Positions 1-8,035 of a stretch of DNA of 64,000 nt are shown here, one piece after another. The notes below the pieces were generated by a model. The model had not been told where the DNA came from. It was given only the letters and a program-made list of their open reading frames with translations, and ran no database searches. This stretch comes from Microbulbifer sp. MI-G (GTDB lineage Bacteria > Pseudomonadota > Gammaproteobacteria > Pseudomonadales > Cellvibrionaceae): positions 3,718,501-3,782,500 of the forward strand of contig NZ_CP098023.1 of NCBI RefSeq assembly GCF_030440425.1, read 5' to 3'. The number at the start of each line of letters is the position of its first letter. The first letter of the stretch is position 1. Made by a program: the position numbers and the translations under genes.

Positions 1-226
1 GCATCTCTGTATGTTGGGCTTTTGCCACCTGGTGATCGAACTGCATGCCCAATCGCTCGGCGCGGCGGGCACTGGCATTGCCGGTGCGCCAGCTGAAGTT
101 ATCCACAGGCCCGATAAGAACATCGCGCAGCACACCGTATTCGGAATCCATGCCCCAGTGGGTAAGCGCAGCGGTACCGCCGTTATCCTTGCGGTACTTC
201 AAGGTAAATTCACGCATCTGATCCAT
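1..226 (-). CDS. Amidinotransferase / dimethylarginine dimethylaminohydrolase-like protein (partial)
   Basis: Reads leftward and runs off the left edge, so only the first 75 codons are present. The visible protein starts MDQMREFTLK and contains GMDSEYGVLRDVLIGP followed by FSWRTGNASARR. This resembles the N-terminal part of the guanidino-group-modifying amidinotransferase/DDAH/arginine deiminase fold. The catalytic His and Cys would lie outside the window, so the substrate cannot be told. The ATG at 226 is chosen because an in-frame TAA lies four codons upstream; AAAAGAG upstream is a modest ribosome-binding site. It lies 72 bases downstream of an M20 carbamoyl-hydrolase gene on the same strand. 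A joint role in breaking down a guanidino, ureido or hydantoin compound is inferred. Confidence 0.6.
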   Translation of the reverse strand, partial: MDQMREFTLKYRKDNGGTAALTHWGMDSEYGVLRDVLIGPVDNFSWRTGNASARRAERLGMQFDHQVAKAQHTEM

Positions 227-298
227 CCAACTCTTTTATGGCGGGCCACTGGCACCAGATGCCAGCAGCTCTTTTACTCACATCAAATGTTTACCGGC

Positions 299-1546
299 TC
301 AGGCCAACTCCGCACTGGCGAGCATCGCTTGGAGCAATACATTGCAGCCAGCTTCAAGGTGCGCCGGTTCTGCGGACTCAGCCTCATTGTGGGAAAGCCC
401 CCCGGCACAGGGGACAAAAATCATGGAGACCGGGGCAACCCTGGAAACATAGACTGCATCGTGGCCGGCGCCGGAAACCATGCGGCGATGACTGTAACCC
501 AACCGCTGTGCCGCACTGTGCACCGCTTCGATGCAGTCCTTATCAAAGGCCACTGGTGGTGAGTGCCACTCCTCACGCACAGTGATGGCAACGCCAGTGG
601 CTTCTTGGACCTGCGCCGCCAGACGGTAGAGGGTACGGTGCAGATGCGCCAGGCCCTCCGGCGCGGGATGGCGCAAGTCCAAAGCCAGTACCACCTTTTC
701 CGGCACGGTATTGCGGCTGCCCGGCTCGGCACGCAGATCGCCGCAGGTGATCCTGGCGTCGCCAGAGTAAGCCTTCACTTCGGCATAAAGCCTCTCACAA
801 AGCCCGGACAGGGCCTGTACCGGATCGCGGCGGTCCTCCATGGGCGTGGGACCGGCGTGACAGGGCGTGCCGGAGAAGGTGACATCGTACCAGCGGATAC
901 CCTGTACTCCGGTCACCACGCCAATCACCTGATTCTGCTTTTCCAGAACCGGTCCCTGCTCGATATGGGCTTCAAAAGCCGCCTTGATCTGGGTGGGTTG
1001 GGCCGGCTCTGATCCCAGGTAACCGATACGCGCCAGTTCCTCCCCGATACTTTTGCCGGCTTTGTCCCTGCGACTGTGACCATACTCAAGACTGAATTCC
1101 CCTGCCCATACTCCAGAGCCCACCATCGCCGGGGAAAAACGTGCTCCCTCCTCATTGGTCCACACCACCAGTTCCAGCGGCGCTCTGGTCCTGACCCCCT
1201 TTCCCTCCAGGGTACGCAGCACCTCCAGGCCCGCCAGCACGCCGTACACACCGTCGAACTTGCCACCGGTAGGCTGGGTATCCAGATGTGACCCTGTCAT
1301 GACTGCGGGCAGGCTGTTGTCGATCCCGGGGCGCCGGGCAAAGAGATTTCCCATACGATCCACACGGATCTCACAACCGATTTCCCGGCACCAGCGCACG
1401 AACAGATCGCGCCCCTCGCGATCCTCATCGGTGAGTGCCTGGCGGTTGCAACCTCCAGCCGGAGTTGCGCCAATTTCAGCCATTGCCATCAGGCTGCGCC
1501 ACAGACGGGCGCCATCAACGCGCAGTTGTTGTGCGGGATTTTCCAT
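299..1546 (-). CDS. M20-family Zn-dependent N-carbamoyl-L-amino-acid hydrolase / allantoate amidohydrolase-like
   Basis: A 415-aa metal-dependent amidohydrolase, the usual length for the HyuC/AllC/beta-ureidopropionase group, which splits N-carbamoyl or ureido groups. Expected binuclear metal ligands are visible: SHLD (His87), KFDG (Asp98), the TNEEGARF glutamates (132-133), HIEQGP (His194) and a C-terminal LSHNEAE His. SGAGHDA is the family's dimer/active-site motif. The frame is open 41 codons further upstream, but the ATG at 1546 has GGAG about 8 bases before it and gives a family-sized N-terminus (MENPAQQLRVDG). It is divergent from tryptophan dioxygenase across 128 bp and followed by the partial amidinotransferase. 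Sequence alone does not choose between carbamoyl amino acid, allantoate and ureidopropionate. Confidence 0.85.
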   Translation of the reverse strand: MENPAQQLRVDGARLWRSLMAMAEIGATPAGGCNRQALTDEDREGRDLFVRWCREIGCEIRVDRMGNLFARRPGIDNSLPAVMTGSHLDTQPTGGKFDGVYGVLAGLEVLRTLEGKGVRTRAPLELVVWTNEEGARFSPAMVGSGVWAGEFSLEYGHSRRDKAGKSIGEELARIGYLGSEPAQPTQIKAAFEAHIEQGPVLEKQNQVIGVVTGVQGIRWYDVTFSGTPCHAGPTPMEDRRDPVQALSGLCERLYAEVKAYSGDARITCGDLRAEPGSRNTVPEKVVLALDLRHPAPEGLAHLHRTLYRLAAQVQEATGVAITVREEWHSPPVAFDKDCIEAVHSAAQRLGYSHRRMVSGAGHDAVYVSRVAPVSMIFVPCAGGLSHNEAESAEPAHLEAGCNVLLQAMLASAELA

Positions 1547-1674
1547 GCAAAGAACTCCGGGCCGGGTATTGCGCAATATACTAATCAATCTGCCGAAACT
1601 TTTGTTTTGATCCGGGCGGGTGAAAGTGCGCATTATTTCGTGATTGATCAAAACCTGACCAGGACGCAATCCAC

Positions 1675-2457
1675 ATGCCTCTTACCTATAGCAGTTACCT
1701 TCAGTTAGATGCGCTTTTACAGTGCCAAAAGCCGCTCTCAGAGGGCCCGGAGCACGACGAACTGCTGTTTATTGTGATTCACCAAAGCTATGAGCTTTGG
1801 TTCAAGCAAATGCTCCATGAGTTGGATTACCTGGTGCGCCTGTTCAATGCCGGTGAGCGCAACCGCGCCCTGCATACCCTCAAGCGGGTGGATGCAATTT
1901 ACCGCACCCTGATCCAGCAGGTGGATATCCTCGAGACGCTGACCCCACTCGAATTCCTCTCCTTTCGGGACCGCCTCTCCAGTGCCAGCGGTTTCCAGTC
2001 CTTTCAGTTCCGTGAACTGGAGTTCCTGTATGGCGCCAAGGACCCAAAGAAACTGGACAACTATACACCGGGTTGCGAACACTACCGCCGCCTGCACCAA
2101 CGTCTGGCCTCCCCGACACTTTGGGATGCTTTCCTAAGATTCCTTGTTCATGAGGGACACCAGGTACCCAAAAGTGTATTGGAGAGGGATGTCAGCCAGG
2201 TTGCGGAGCCCTCTCCAGCCGTGCAGAACATACTGATCGATATTTACCGCAATGACCCCCTGGTAAGCGAGATCTGCGAGGCCCTTGTGGATATCGACAT
2301 TTCCCTGCAGCAGTGGCGCTACCGGCATGTGAAGATGGTGGAGCGCACCATTGGCAGCAAAAGCGGCACCGGGGGCTCCAGTGGCGTTGGCTACCTGCAG
2401 AGTACCTTGCACAAGACGGTGTTTCCCGATTTGTGGGCTATCCGCTCGGAATTCTGA
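1675..2457 (+). CDS. kynA: Tryptophan 2,3-dioxygenase
   Basis: Heme enzyme that opens the indole ring of L-tryptophan to N-formylkynurenine, the first step of the kynurenine pathway. The 260-aa length is normal for bacterial TDO. Hallmarks: LTYSSYLQLD at the N-terminus, HDELLFIVIHQSYELWF (substrate-side His36), SASGFQSFQFRELEF, and RYRHVKMVERTIGSK, where His218 is the expected heme iron ligand, followed by the GTGGSSGVGYL loop. AGGA sits about 10 bases before the ATG. No kynureninase or formamidase gene is adjacent. A bidirectional terminator lies downstream. A tryptophanase gene 1.4 kb away competes for the same substrate. Confidence 0.95.
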   Translation: MPLTYSSYLQLDALLQCQKPLSEGPEHDELLFIVIHQSYELWFKQMLHELDYLVRLFNAGERNRALHTLKRVDAIYRTLIQQVDILETLTPLEFLSFRDRLSSASGFQSFQFRELEFLYGAKDPKKLDNYTPGCEHYRRLHQRLASPTLWDAFLRFLVHEGHQVPKSVLERDVSQVAEPSPAVQNILIDIYRNDPLVSEICEALVDIDISLQQWRYRHVKMVERTIGSKSGTGGSSGVGYLQSTLHKTVFPDLWAIRSEF

Positions 2458-2571
2458 CCACAGGCGCTGGCGATCGGCCCGCTAGGGCTAAAGCGGGCAG
2501 GGGCCACACAAAGGATGCATTTGCGGGGAAAAGCCGCCCTCTGTCATGGATCGATACCATTGTGGTAGATA

Positions 2572-2600
2572 AAAAAAGCCAGCGGATCGCTGGCTTTTTT
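2572..2600. terminator. Bidirectional rho-independent terminator between kynA and exbD
   Basis: Perfect hairpin with stem GCCAGCG (2578-2584) and CGCTGGC (2588-2594) around a 3-base loop, flanked by an A-run on the left and a T-run on the right. It can end transcription of kynA from the left and exbD from the right. Confidence 0.85.
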
Positions 2601-2619
2601 GACTCAGTACAAGCCGCAC

Positions 2620-3039
2620 TCAGTTTTCGGAAGGAACCAGGGATACCTGTATGCGCGGGTTAACTTCCTTGGCCGCATCCGCGATCTGTACATAGGTGTC
2701 CGCACTGGACTTGTTGTGCGCACGCACAATCACAATGGCCTCGGGGTTCTCGGCGTACAACTGGGCAATGCGGGCGCGCACGGCACGGGTATCAATACGG
2801 CTGCCACCCAGGGTGATCTCGTCATTGGCATCCACCATCAGCAGGATGTTCTTATTATCCTCATTAGTTCTCTGATCAGTCTCATTCGGGTCCGGCACAT
2901 TGACATCCAACGCCTTCTCTTTCACAAAGGACGCCGTCACAATAAAGAAGATCAGCATGATAAATACAACGTCCAGCATGGGCGTCAGGTCGATATCCGC
3001 CTTTTCTTCTTCTACGGCCTTTCCGCGTCTTCTACTCAT
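2620..3039 (-). CDS. exbD: ExbD/TolR-family biopolymer transport protein
   Basis: A 139-aa inner-membrane protein of the ExbD/TolR family, which with an ExbB/TolQ partner uses the proton gradient to energise TonB or Tol. A short basic N-terminus leads into IDLTPMLDVVFIMLIFFIV: one membrane helix (about 20-42) carrying the essential Asp23. A periplasmic domain of about 95 residues follows, ending AKEVNPRIQVSLVPSEN. The ATG at 3039 is preferred over an upstream in-frame TTG at 3060, because it puts the usual MSRRR-type basic leader before the helix. No exbB or tonB gene is next to it; the neighbours are mgsA and kynA. The partner must be encoded elsewhere. Confidence 0.9.
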   Translation of the reverse strand: MSRRRGKAVEEEKADIDLTPMLDVVFIMLIFFIVTASFVKEKALDVNVPDPNETDQRTNEDNKNILLMVDANDEITLGGSRIDTRAVRARIAQLYAENPEAIVIVRAHNKSSADTYVQIADAAKEVNPRIQVSLVPSEN

Positions 3040-3180
3040 AAAACACCGTGCAGTTATCAAATACCAAGGGTGCCGGTTTAACCGGTCTGATCAGGAGGGC
3101 AAGATTGCCGCGAATTGGCAAGCATTGCAAGCACAACCTATTACCCGGAAAAATAACTATTGTAAATCAATAAGTTATGT

Positions 3181-3209
3181 AAAAAAACCATACTGACAGG
3201 TTATTTTTT
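3181..3209 (-). terminator. Possible terminator downstream of mgsA
   Basis: On the minus strand just after the mgsA stop, an A-rich arm ending in AACC faces GGTT followed by seven T residues, with a 9-base loop. The GC part of the stem is only two pairs, so this is a weak candidate. Confidence 0.4.
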
Positions 3210-3224
3210 GAGCAACAAATCCGA

Positions 3225-3677
3225 TTAGCGCTGTTTCAGATAACACTGGTAATCCGGCACCTCCCGGCCAAAGGAACGCTCCATCAGGGCGGACTGCACC
3301 ATCATATCGGCACTGCTCGAATTACAGGCCACGGGAATATTCCACACCGCTGCAATGCGCAACAGCGCCTTGACATCCGGATCGTGGGGCATGGGCTCAA
3401 AGGGGTCCCAGAAGAAGACAAGAAAGTCCACCTTGCCTTCGCTGATCCGCGCTCCCAACTGTTGGTCACCGCCAAGGGGGCCACTCAGCAGCTTTTCGAC
3501 TTTCAGACCGGTAGCGGCCTCTATTTTGCCCCCCGTGGTCCCTGTGGCCAGAAGGTAATGCTTCTGCAGCGATGTGCGATGCCGGGAGCACCATTGAATC
3601 ATCGCACTCTTGCGATGATCGTGGGCAACCAGGGCAACTCGCTTGTTGGCCGGTAGGGGTTTAGTAATAAATTCCAT
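3225..3677 (-). CDS. mgsA: Methylglyoxal synthase
   Basis: Cytosolic enzyme converting dihydroxyacetone phosphate to methylglyoxal and phosphate, a bypass relieving sugar-phosphate stress. The 150-aa protein keeps the family landmarks at the same numbering as E. coli MgsA: ALVAHDHRK (His19, Asp20), ATGTTG (phosphate loop), SGPLGGDQQ with catalytic Asp71, FFWDP, HDPDVKALLR and IPVACN. The ATG at 3677 has GAGGA five bases upstream, whereas the frame's upstream TTG has no such support. It is a single-gene unit between tnaA and exbD. Confidence 0.95.
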   Translation of the reverse strand: MEFITKPLPANKRVALVAHDHRKSAMIQWCSRHRTSLQKHYLLATGTTGGKIEAATGLKVEKLLSGPLGGDQQLGARISEGKVDFLVFFWDPFEPMPHDPDVKALLRIAAVWNIPVACNSSSADMMVQSALMERSFGREVPDYQCYLKQR

Positions 3678-3863
3678 CTGTTCCTCAACGCGGGGGACAG
3701 TCCCCAGCAATCCTATAGTATCCCAATTTCTCCGGCCTGCACGTCTTTTCCCAAGTCAAGGCGGTTTAGGTACCCCCTACTTTCACCCTACAATCCCCTC
3801 AATCGCCGGGTCAGCCACCGGAGGGTTCTCCCGTGCACCATCGGTACCCCCCAGATGGTTCGC

Positions 3864-5261
3864 CTACAGAGACCGGAATCTCGCCGTAAAATGCCGCAAC
3901 ACCGGAGGTTCGTATTCAAATTCCAGGCCCTTTAACCGGTGAGCCCGCTTTTGCAGCTCGATAATGGCTTCTGCGATATAGTCCATATGATCATTGGTAT
4001 AAACCCGACGAGGAATCGTCAGGCGCATCAATTCCAGTTCTGCCTGCTTCTGCTGCCCGGTTTCCGGATCCCGTCCCAGCAGCAGCGATCCGATCTCCAC
4101 TGCGCGAATCCCCGCCTCCAGATACAGCGCATTGGCCAATACCTGTGCGGGAAATTGTTCCGGCGGGATCTGCGGTAACATTTTGGCGGCATCCACAAAA
4201 ACCGCATGGCCCCCAGTAGGGTATTGAATGGGTACCCCCCCTTCCCGCAGCCGTTCTCCCAGATAGGCCACCTGGCCAATGCGGTAATGCAGAAAATGTA
4301 CATCCGCGGCCTCGTAGAGTCCGCGCGCCAACGCCTCCATATCGCGCCCGGCCATACCGCCATAGGTCACAAAGCCCTCCATGGGCACACAGCGGGTACG
4401 CACCGCCTGGAAAAGCTCCTCATGATCGCGAATGCAGCAGAGACCCCCAATATTCACCATAGGGTCTTTCTTTGCCGACAGGGTCAGCATATCGCCGTAG
4501 CGGTACATTTCGCGAATGATCTCAAGGATTGATTTGTCCCCGTAACCCGCTTCTCGCTGTTGGATAAAGTAGGCATTCTCGCAATACCGCGCTGAATCGA
4601 TCACCACCGGAATATCGTATCCGGTAGCGATTTCGTAAACCGCCCGCATATTCGCCATGGAAACCGGCTGCCCGCCAGCGCTGTTACAGGTCACCGTGGT
4701 AATAATTGCACAGATATTTTGCGGCCCGTGCGCCTCAATGGTGTTCACCAGTTTATGTAAATCAAAGTTACCTTTCCAATCGTAGGCGGTCGTGGTATCA
4801 AATGCGCGCTCATCCACCACATTGACCGCTTTGCCACCATTGAGCTCAATGTGACCGGCGGTAGTGTCAAAATGATAGTTTGAGACAAATACCGGCGTGG
4901 TGCCGCCGCGGACCTGGCGCATGCGCTCTATCAGCGCCGGAAACAGAATCTGCTCTGCCCCCCGGCCCTGGTGCGCGGGCACGGTTAACTGATAGCCAAA
5001 GAAATGCTCAACGGCCTTGCAAAGATTGTAATAATTGCGGCTGCCCGCATAGGACTCATCCCCCAGCATCAACCCCGCCCACTGGTTATCACTCATGGCA
5101 CCTGTGCCAGAGTCAGTGAGCAAGTCAATATAGACATCATCACTGCGCAGTAGGAAAGGGTTCAGGCCCGCTTGCACCAGGGCTACTTCACGGTCTGCCC
5201 AGGTTGTCATTTTGATCGGCTCAACCATCTTGATGCGGAAGGGTTCAGGAATACGCTTCAT
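3864..5261 (-). CDS. tnaA: Tryptophanase (tryptophan indole-lyase)
   Basis: PLP enzyme that splits L-tryptophan to indole, pyruvate and ammonia. 465 aa. Signature blocks: [54 protein letters not shown], and [13 protein letters not shown] with the PLP lysine at about 265. The sister enzyme tyrosine phenol-lyase is close, and parts of this protein ([12 protein letters not shown]) look like it. However, the stretch [15 protein letters not shown] has Ile where phenol-lyase carries its substrate-binding Arg (SMERG), which favours tryptophan. The ATG at 5261 has AAGGA seven bases upstream. I found no TnaC-like leader peptide before it. No tryptophan permease is adjacent. Confidence 0.88.
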   Translation of the reverse strand: MKRIPEPFRIKMVEPIKMTTWADREVALVQAGLNPFLLRSDDVYIDLLTDSGTGAMSDNQWAGLMLGDESYAGSRNYYNLCKAVEHFFGYQLTVPAHQGRGAEQILFPALIERMRQVRGGTTPVFVSNYHFDTTAGHIELNGGKAVNVVDERAFDTTTAYDWKGNFDLHKLVNTIEAHGPQNICAIITTVTCNSAGGQPVSMANMRAVYEIATGYDIPVVIDSARYCENAYFIQQREAGYGDKSILEIIREMYRYGDMLTLSAKKDPMVNIGGLCCIRDHEELFQAVRTRCVPMEGFVTYGGMAGRDMEALARGLYEAADVHFLHYRIGQVAYLGERLREGGVPIQYPTGGHAVFVDAAKMLPQIPPEQFPAQVLANALYLEAGIRAVEIGSLLLGRDPETGQQKQAELELMRLTIPRRVYTNDHMDYIAEAIIELQKRAHRLKGLEFEYEPPVLRHFTARFRSL

Positions 5262-6206
5262 GGTTATTTTCCTTGTAAATCCATCCAGCGCCCTTGGTAC
5301 CGAAACTGCCACTGGCACTGCCTATTGTTACAGGAAATCCAGTGTACAGCCGAAGAAAGGAATAGACCATGGCGATTCGCCCGGTTTTACCTGTACTAAA
5401 AAAGAGGATACTCCCCAACGGTATCACGGATCCGCAACTCTCTCCGCCATGGCAATGTCACCTTGCGCTTGTCTAGGCAGACTCACTGGCAATGTCTTCA
5501 CTTAAGGTCTGTGCCTTTTTATAGAAGTCTGGGCATGCTCTGCCAGTTTTCCCTGCCAAAATGACCCGGCTCTCAAACAATCTACACAGGGGTCCAAAGG
5601 TCCTGAAGAGTTAGGTGGCAGAACAAACTGTCATTGCGGCCGATCAGTTCAGTACCTTTGGCGCATCGGCAAGGCCATACAATTTCGTCACTGCTGCAAG
5701 AACCGTTGTCGAGAAGAGCGCGAAAGACCTGCTGGATTGCCGGGTGTATTGAACAAAATGGAAAAGCATACAAAATAGCGCGCAGCGGGATAGTTGATAA
5801 TCGACAAGTCTCCAAAACCACTGCGAGGGTATCCCGAGGTAACGGCTCAACTATTCGATGTATCGCACTGTTTGCGAATACTTGCCACACCAGTCAGAGA
5901 GAAAAAGCCGGTTGCCATACGGGCACCTGAATAAACACCAAAAGCATCTGAGAACCCGTCCACAGATCAAAAATCGGTAAAAAGAGCATTTTTTTTCTTT
6001 ATTTAACAAAATTTCTTATAAAACACTTGCATTTAGGTATATAAATAAGCTGCAATTAGCGCCGCTCGCTTGGGGGGACTCACTATCAATTGTTTTTTGC
6101 TGGGTAAATGTGGTTTGAGCGATGTAGATAACCACAGAGGTGGCTGAGAATAATTGATAGGAATACCCCCATTTCTAGAACAATTCTTTTCACAGGGATA
6201 TATATA
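5262..6206. other. Gene-poor region between divergent tnaA and histone-like gene
   Basis: 945 bases holding the promoters of two divergent genes. Short open frames at 5582-5890 (minus) and 5634-5930 (plus) show no recognisable motif or ribosome-binding site and are not called. The last 220 bases, especially 5985-6060, are strongly AT-rich with T-runs and ATAT stretches, as expected before the highly basic DNA-binding protein gene. I cannot place a definite promoter. Confidence 0.5.
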
Positions 6207-6992
6207 ATGGCTAGCAAGAAAGTACCCAAAACCGCTATCGATAACGTTGCCAAACTGGAAGCAGAGCTGCTCTCCCTTACCGCCAAACTGGCAAGTGCCC
6301 GTCTCAAGCAAGAGAAGGATGCGATTGGCAGAGTGGAAAAATTGGCAAAAGACGCCAAGAAAGCCGTCGTAAAGGCGAAAACCGCCCAACAAAAGCTGGC
6401 TGCCGTAAGAGCCAAGAAAAAAACTCCTGCCCAACAGCGACAGCTTCAGAAAGCCCGTGATGACGTCGCAGCGGCCAAAACCGTTGCAGTTGAAATCAAG
6501 GGTGCTGCGGCAGAAGCCAAAGAGAAGTTGGCTACGATCAAAGTCGCAAACAAGCTCGCCTCTCAGGTAGCCAAGGTTGTCGCCAAAGAGGAAGCGGCTA
6601 TTGCCAAGAAACTGGCTGCTGCAGAGAAAAAGAAAGCTGTTTCTGAAGCCAAAAAAGCTGCTGCTGCTGCCAAGAAGGCCGCTGCTGCGGAGAAAAAGAA
6701 AGCCGCTGCTCAGAAGAAAACCGCTGTAAAGAAAAAGCCCGGCCGCCCGGCCAAAAGTGAGGCTGCCAAGAAAAAACCGGGGCGTCCCAGAAAAGCTGAT
6801 ACCGCAGCCACTCCGGCAAAACGTGGTCGTGGACGTCCACCAAAGGCCGAAACCGTCAGCAAGAAACCGGGACGCCCGGCCAAAAGCGCAACGGCCAAGA
6901 GAAAGCCAGGGCGCCCAAAGAAAGCTGAGAGCGCAACTGCAGCAGCCGCTCCAGCAAAGCGTGGCCGCGGCCGGCCGCCAAAGGCCAAGTGA
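6207..6992 (+). CDS. Histone H1-like, AT-hook-rich nucleoid protein
   Basis: A 261-aa Lys/Ala-rich protein. Residues 10-170 are a long charged helix, likely coiled coil, rich in AAAKK patterns. Residues 178-261 carry six GRP AT-hook-like motifs: PGRPAK, PGRPRK, GRGRPPK, PGRPAK, PGRPKK, GRGRPPK. This is the layout of bacterial histone H1-like and AlgP-type proteins, which bind the minor groove of AT-rich DNA and act in nucleoid structure or global regulation. AGGGA precedes the ATG by about 8 bases. The C-terminal half is made of near-repeats, so copy number may vary between strains. It is a single-gene unit. Confidence 0.8.
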   Translation: MASKKVPKTAIDNVAKLEAELLSLTAKLASARLKQEKDAIGRVEKLAKDAKKAVVKAKTAQQKLAAVRAKKKTPAQQRQLQKARDDVAAAKTVAVEIKGAAAEAKEKLATIKVANKLASQVAKVVAKEEAAIAKKLAAAEKKKAVSEAKKAAAAAKKAAAAEKKKAAAQKKTAVKKKPGRPAKSEAAKKKPGRPRKADTAATPAKRGRGRPPKAETVSKKPGRPAKSATAKRKPGRPKKAESATAAAAPAKRGRGRPPKAK

Positions 6993-7029
6993 AATATCCG
7001 GCTGGGGTGTGAAAACTCCGGCCGGATCA

Positions 7030-7050
7030 TGCCCCGGCTCCGTCGGGGCA
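7030..7050. terminator. Hairpin between convergent genes, possible terminator
   Basis: Perfect 7-bp stem TGCCCCG/CGGGGCA with a 7-base loop between the convergent histone-like and kinase genes. It lacks a T-run on either side. A second dyad (ATCCGGC at 6996-7002, GCCGGAT at 7021-7027) lies just before it. Confidence 0.4.
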
Positions 7051-7068
7051 CAACCTCATAACCACCGC

Positions 7069-7995
7069 TCAGTGCCTCAGCCTGACCGCTTCAATCCGGT
7101 GGTCCTCCCCCAACAAAAAAACACAATCTGCCCACTCGGGCATCTCCGCAATCAAATTGCGGGTTATCCTTTCGTAGTGCTGCACAAAGCGCAGCAATTC
7201 CCTGTCCTGCAAGCCCTTGCCGCCAGTTTGTTCACGCAGCTTTTGCTCCTGTAACTTCCGCCACTCGAGAATAGATTCCATACTCGGCGCTTTCAGCATC
7301 ACTATCACCTCGGGCAATGCAAACAGATCCCGATAAGGACCCGCAAGCTGCCGGTTGATAAAGTGCCTCCAGGTACCGGAGGCATCTTCTGACTGCTCCA
7401 GAGCATTCAATGGGAAAACCGGATTGAGCGATGGTTTGGCCCCCAGGCACCACCCTTCCAGCAATACAATATCAACCGGACCCGTGTGTTGCGGCCAGGC
7501 AGCACGAGGTACACGCTCATCGAGAGATTTGTCAAAACGCGGTAAGGGGATCACTGACTGCGCCCCTGCCCTACAGAGGGCGTTGAGAGTGTCAATGCCC
7601 AGCTGTACGTCATGCGTACCCGGCACCCCACGGGTCAACAGGAGGGGATGTATTCCGCGCGCGAGCTGCTGCCGCTCGGCGCGGGTGAGGTAGAGATCAT
7701 CCAAAGAGAGCGTGCAGCAGTGGTTGCCCAACTCGGTCAACACAATTTGAAGAAAATCAGTCAGTGTGGACTTCCCCGTGCCCTGGCCACCACTGATACC
7801 CACAATCAACGTTTTCCCCGGCCTATGCCGCTCCCGCAACCATAGTGCAAGGGGCAGGTAATGGTCTCTTACTACCCGATGAAATACAGCCGGTAATCGG
7901 TGCTGCCGAATAAAACCCTCAATGACCTCACCGGGAAGTTTGCCTGCGAGTTTCTGACTGTGCGCGATAAGCTGTCGGGGCCAGGCATTGACCAT
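7069..7995 (-). CDS. P-loop kinase, D-glycerate 3-kinase-like
   Basis: 308-aa cytosolic kinase with Walker A GISGGQGTGKST at 66-77, then LSLDDLYLTRAERQ, GVPGTHD, PLPRFDKSLDER and IVLLEGWCLG. This set is typical of the plant-type glycerate kinase/Tda10 family of phosphoribulokinase-like P-loop kinases, which in plants makes 3-phosphoglycerate from D-glycerate. The substrate here is unproven. AGAGGA stands 8 bases before the ATG. The gene starts 40 bases after the RND permease stop on the same strand, so it may be co-transcribed with the efflux operon, although no functional link is evident. Confidence 0.75.
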   Translation of the reverse strand: MVNAWPRQLIAHSQKLAGKLPGEVIEGFIRQHRLPAVFHRVVRDHYLPLALWLRERHRPGKTLIVGISGGQGTGKSTLTDFLQIVLTELGNHCCTLSLDDLYLTRAERQQLARGIHPLLLTRGVPGTHDVQLGIDTLNALCRAGAQSVIPLPRFDKSLDERVPRAAWPQHTGPVDIVLLEGWCLGAKPSLNPVFPLNALEQSEDASGTWRHFINRQLAGPYRDLFALPEVIVMLKAPSMESILEWRKLQEQKLREQTGGKGLQDRELLRFVQHYERITRNLIAEMPEWADCVFLLGEDHRIEAVRLRH

Positions 7996-8035
7996 GTTCG
8001 ATTCCTCTCAAAAGCTACTGGTACAGAAACCGGCG

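Noticed and set aside
11..562. Plus-strand open frame at the left edge
   Set aside because: It is antisense to the amidinotransferase and M20 hydrolase genes, and its product has no recognisable family.
3864..5261. Tyrosine phenol-lyase instead of tryptophanase
   Set aside because: The phenol-lyase substrate-binding Arg (SMERG) is replaced by Ile in IRAVEIGS, the tryptophanase pattern.
5245..5427. TnaC-like leader peptide before tnaA
   Set aside because: The only Trp-containing frame overlaps the tnaA start and lacks the TnaC Trp-Asp-Pro spacing.
5582..5930. Overlapping frames on both strands
   Set aside because: No motif, no ribosome-binding site, and mutual overlap suggest chance.
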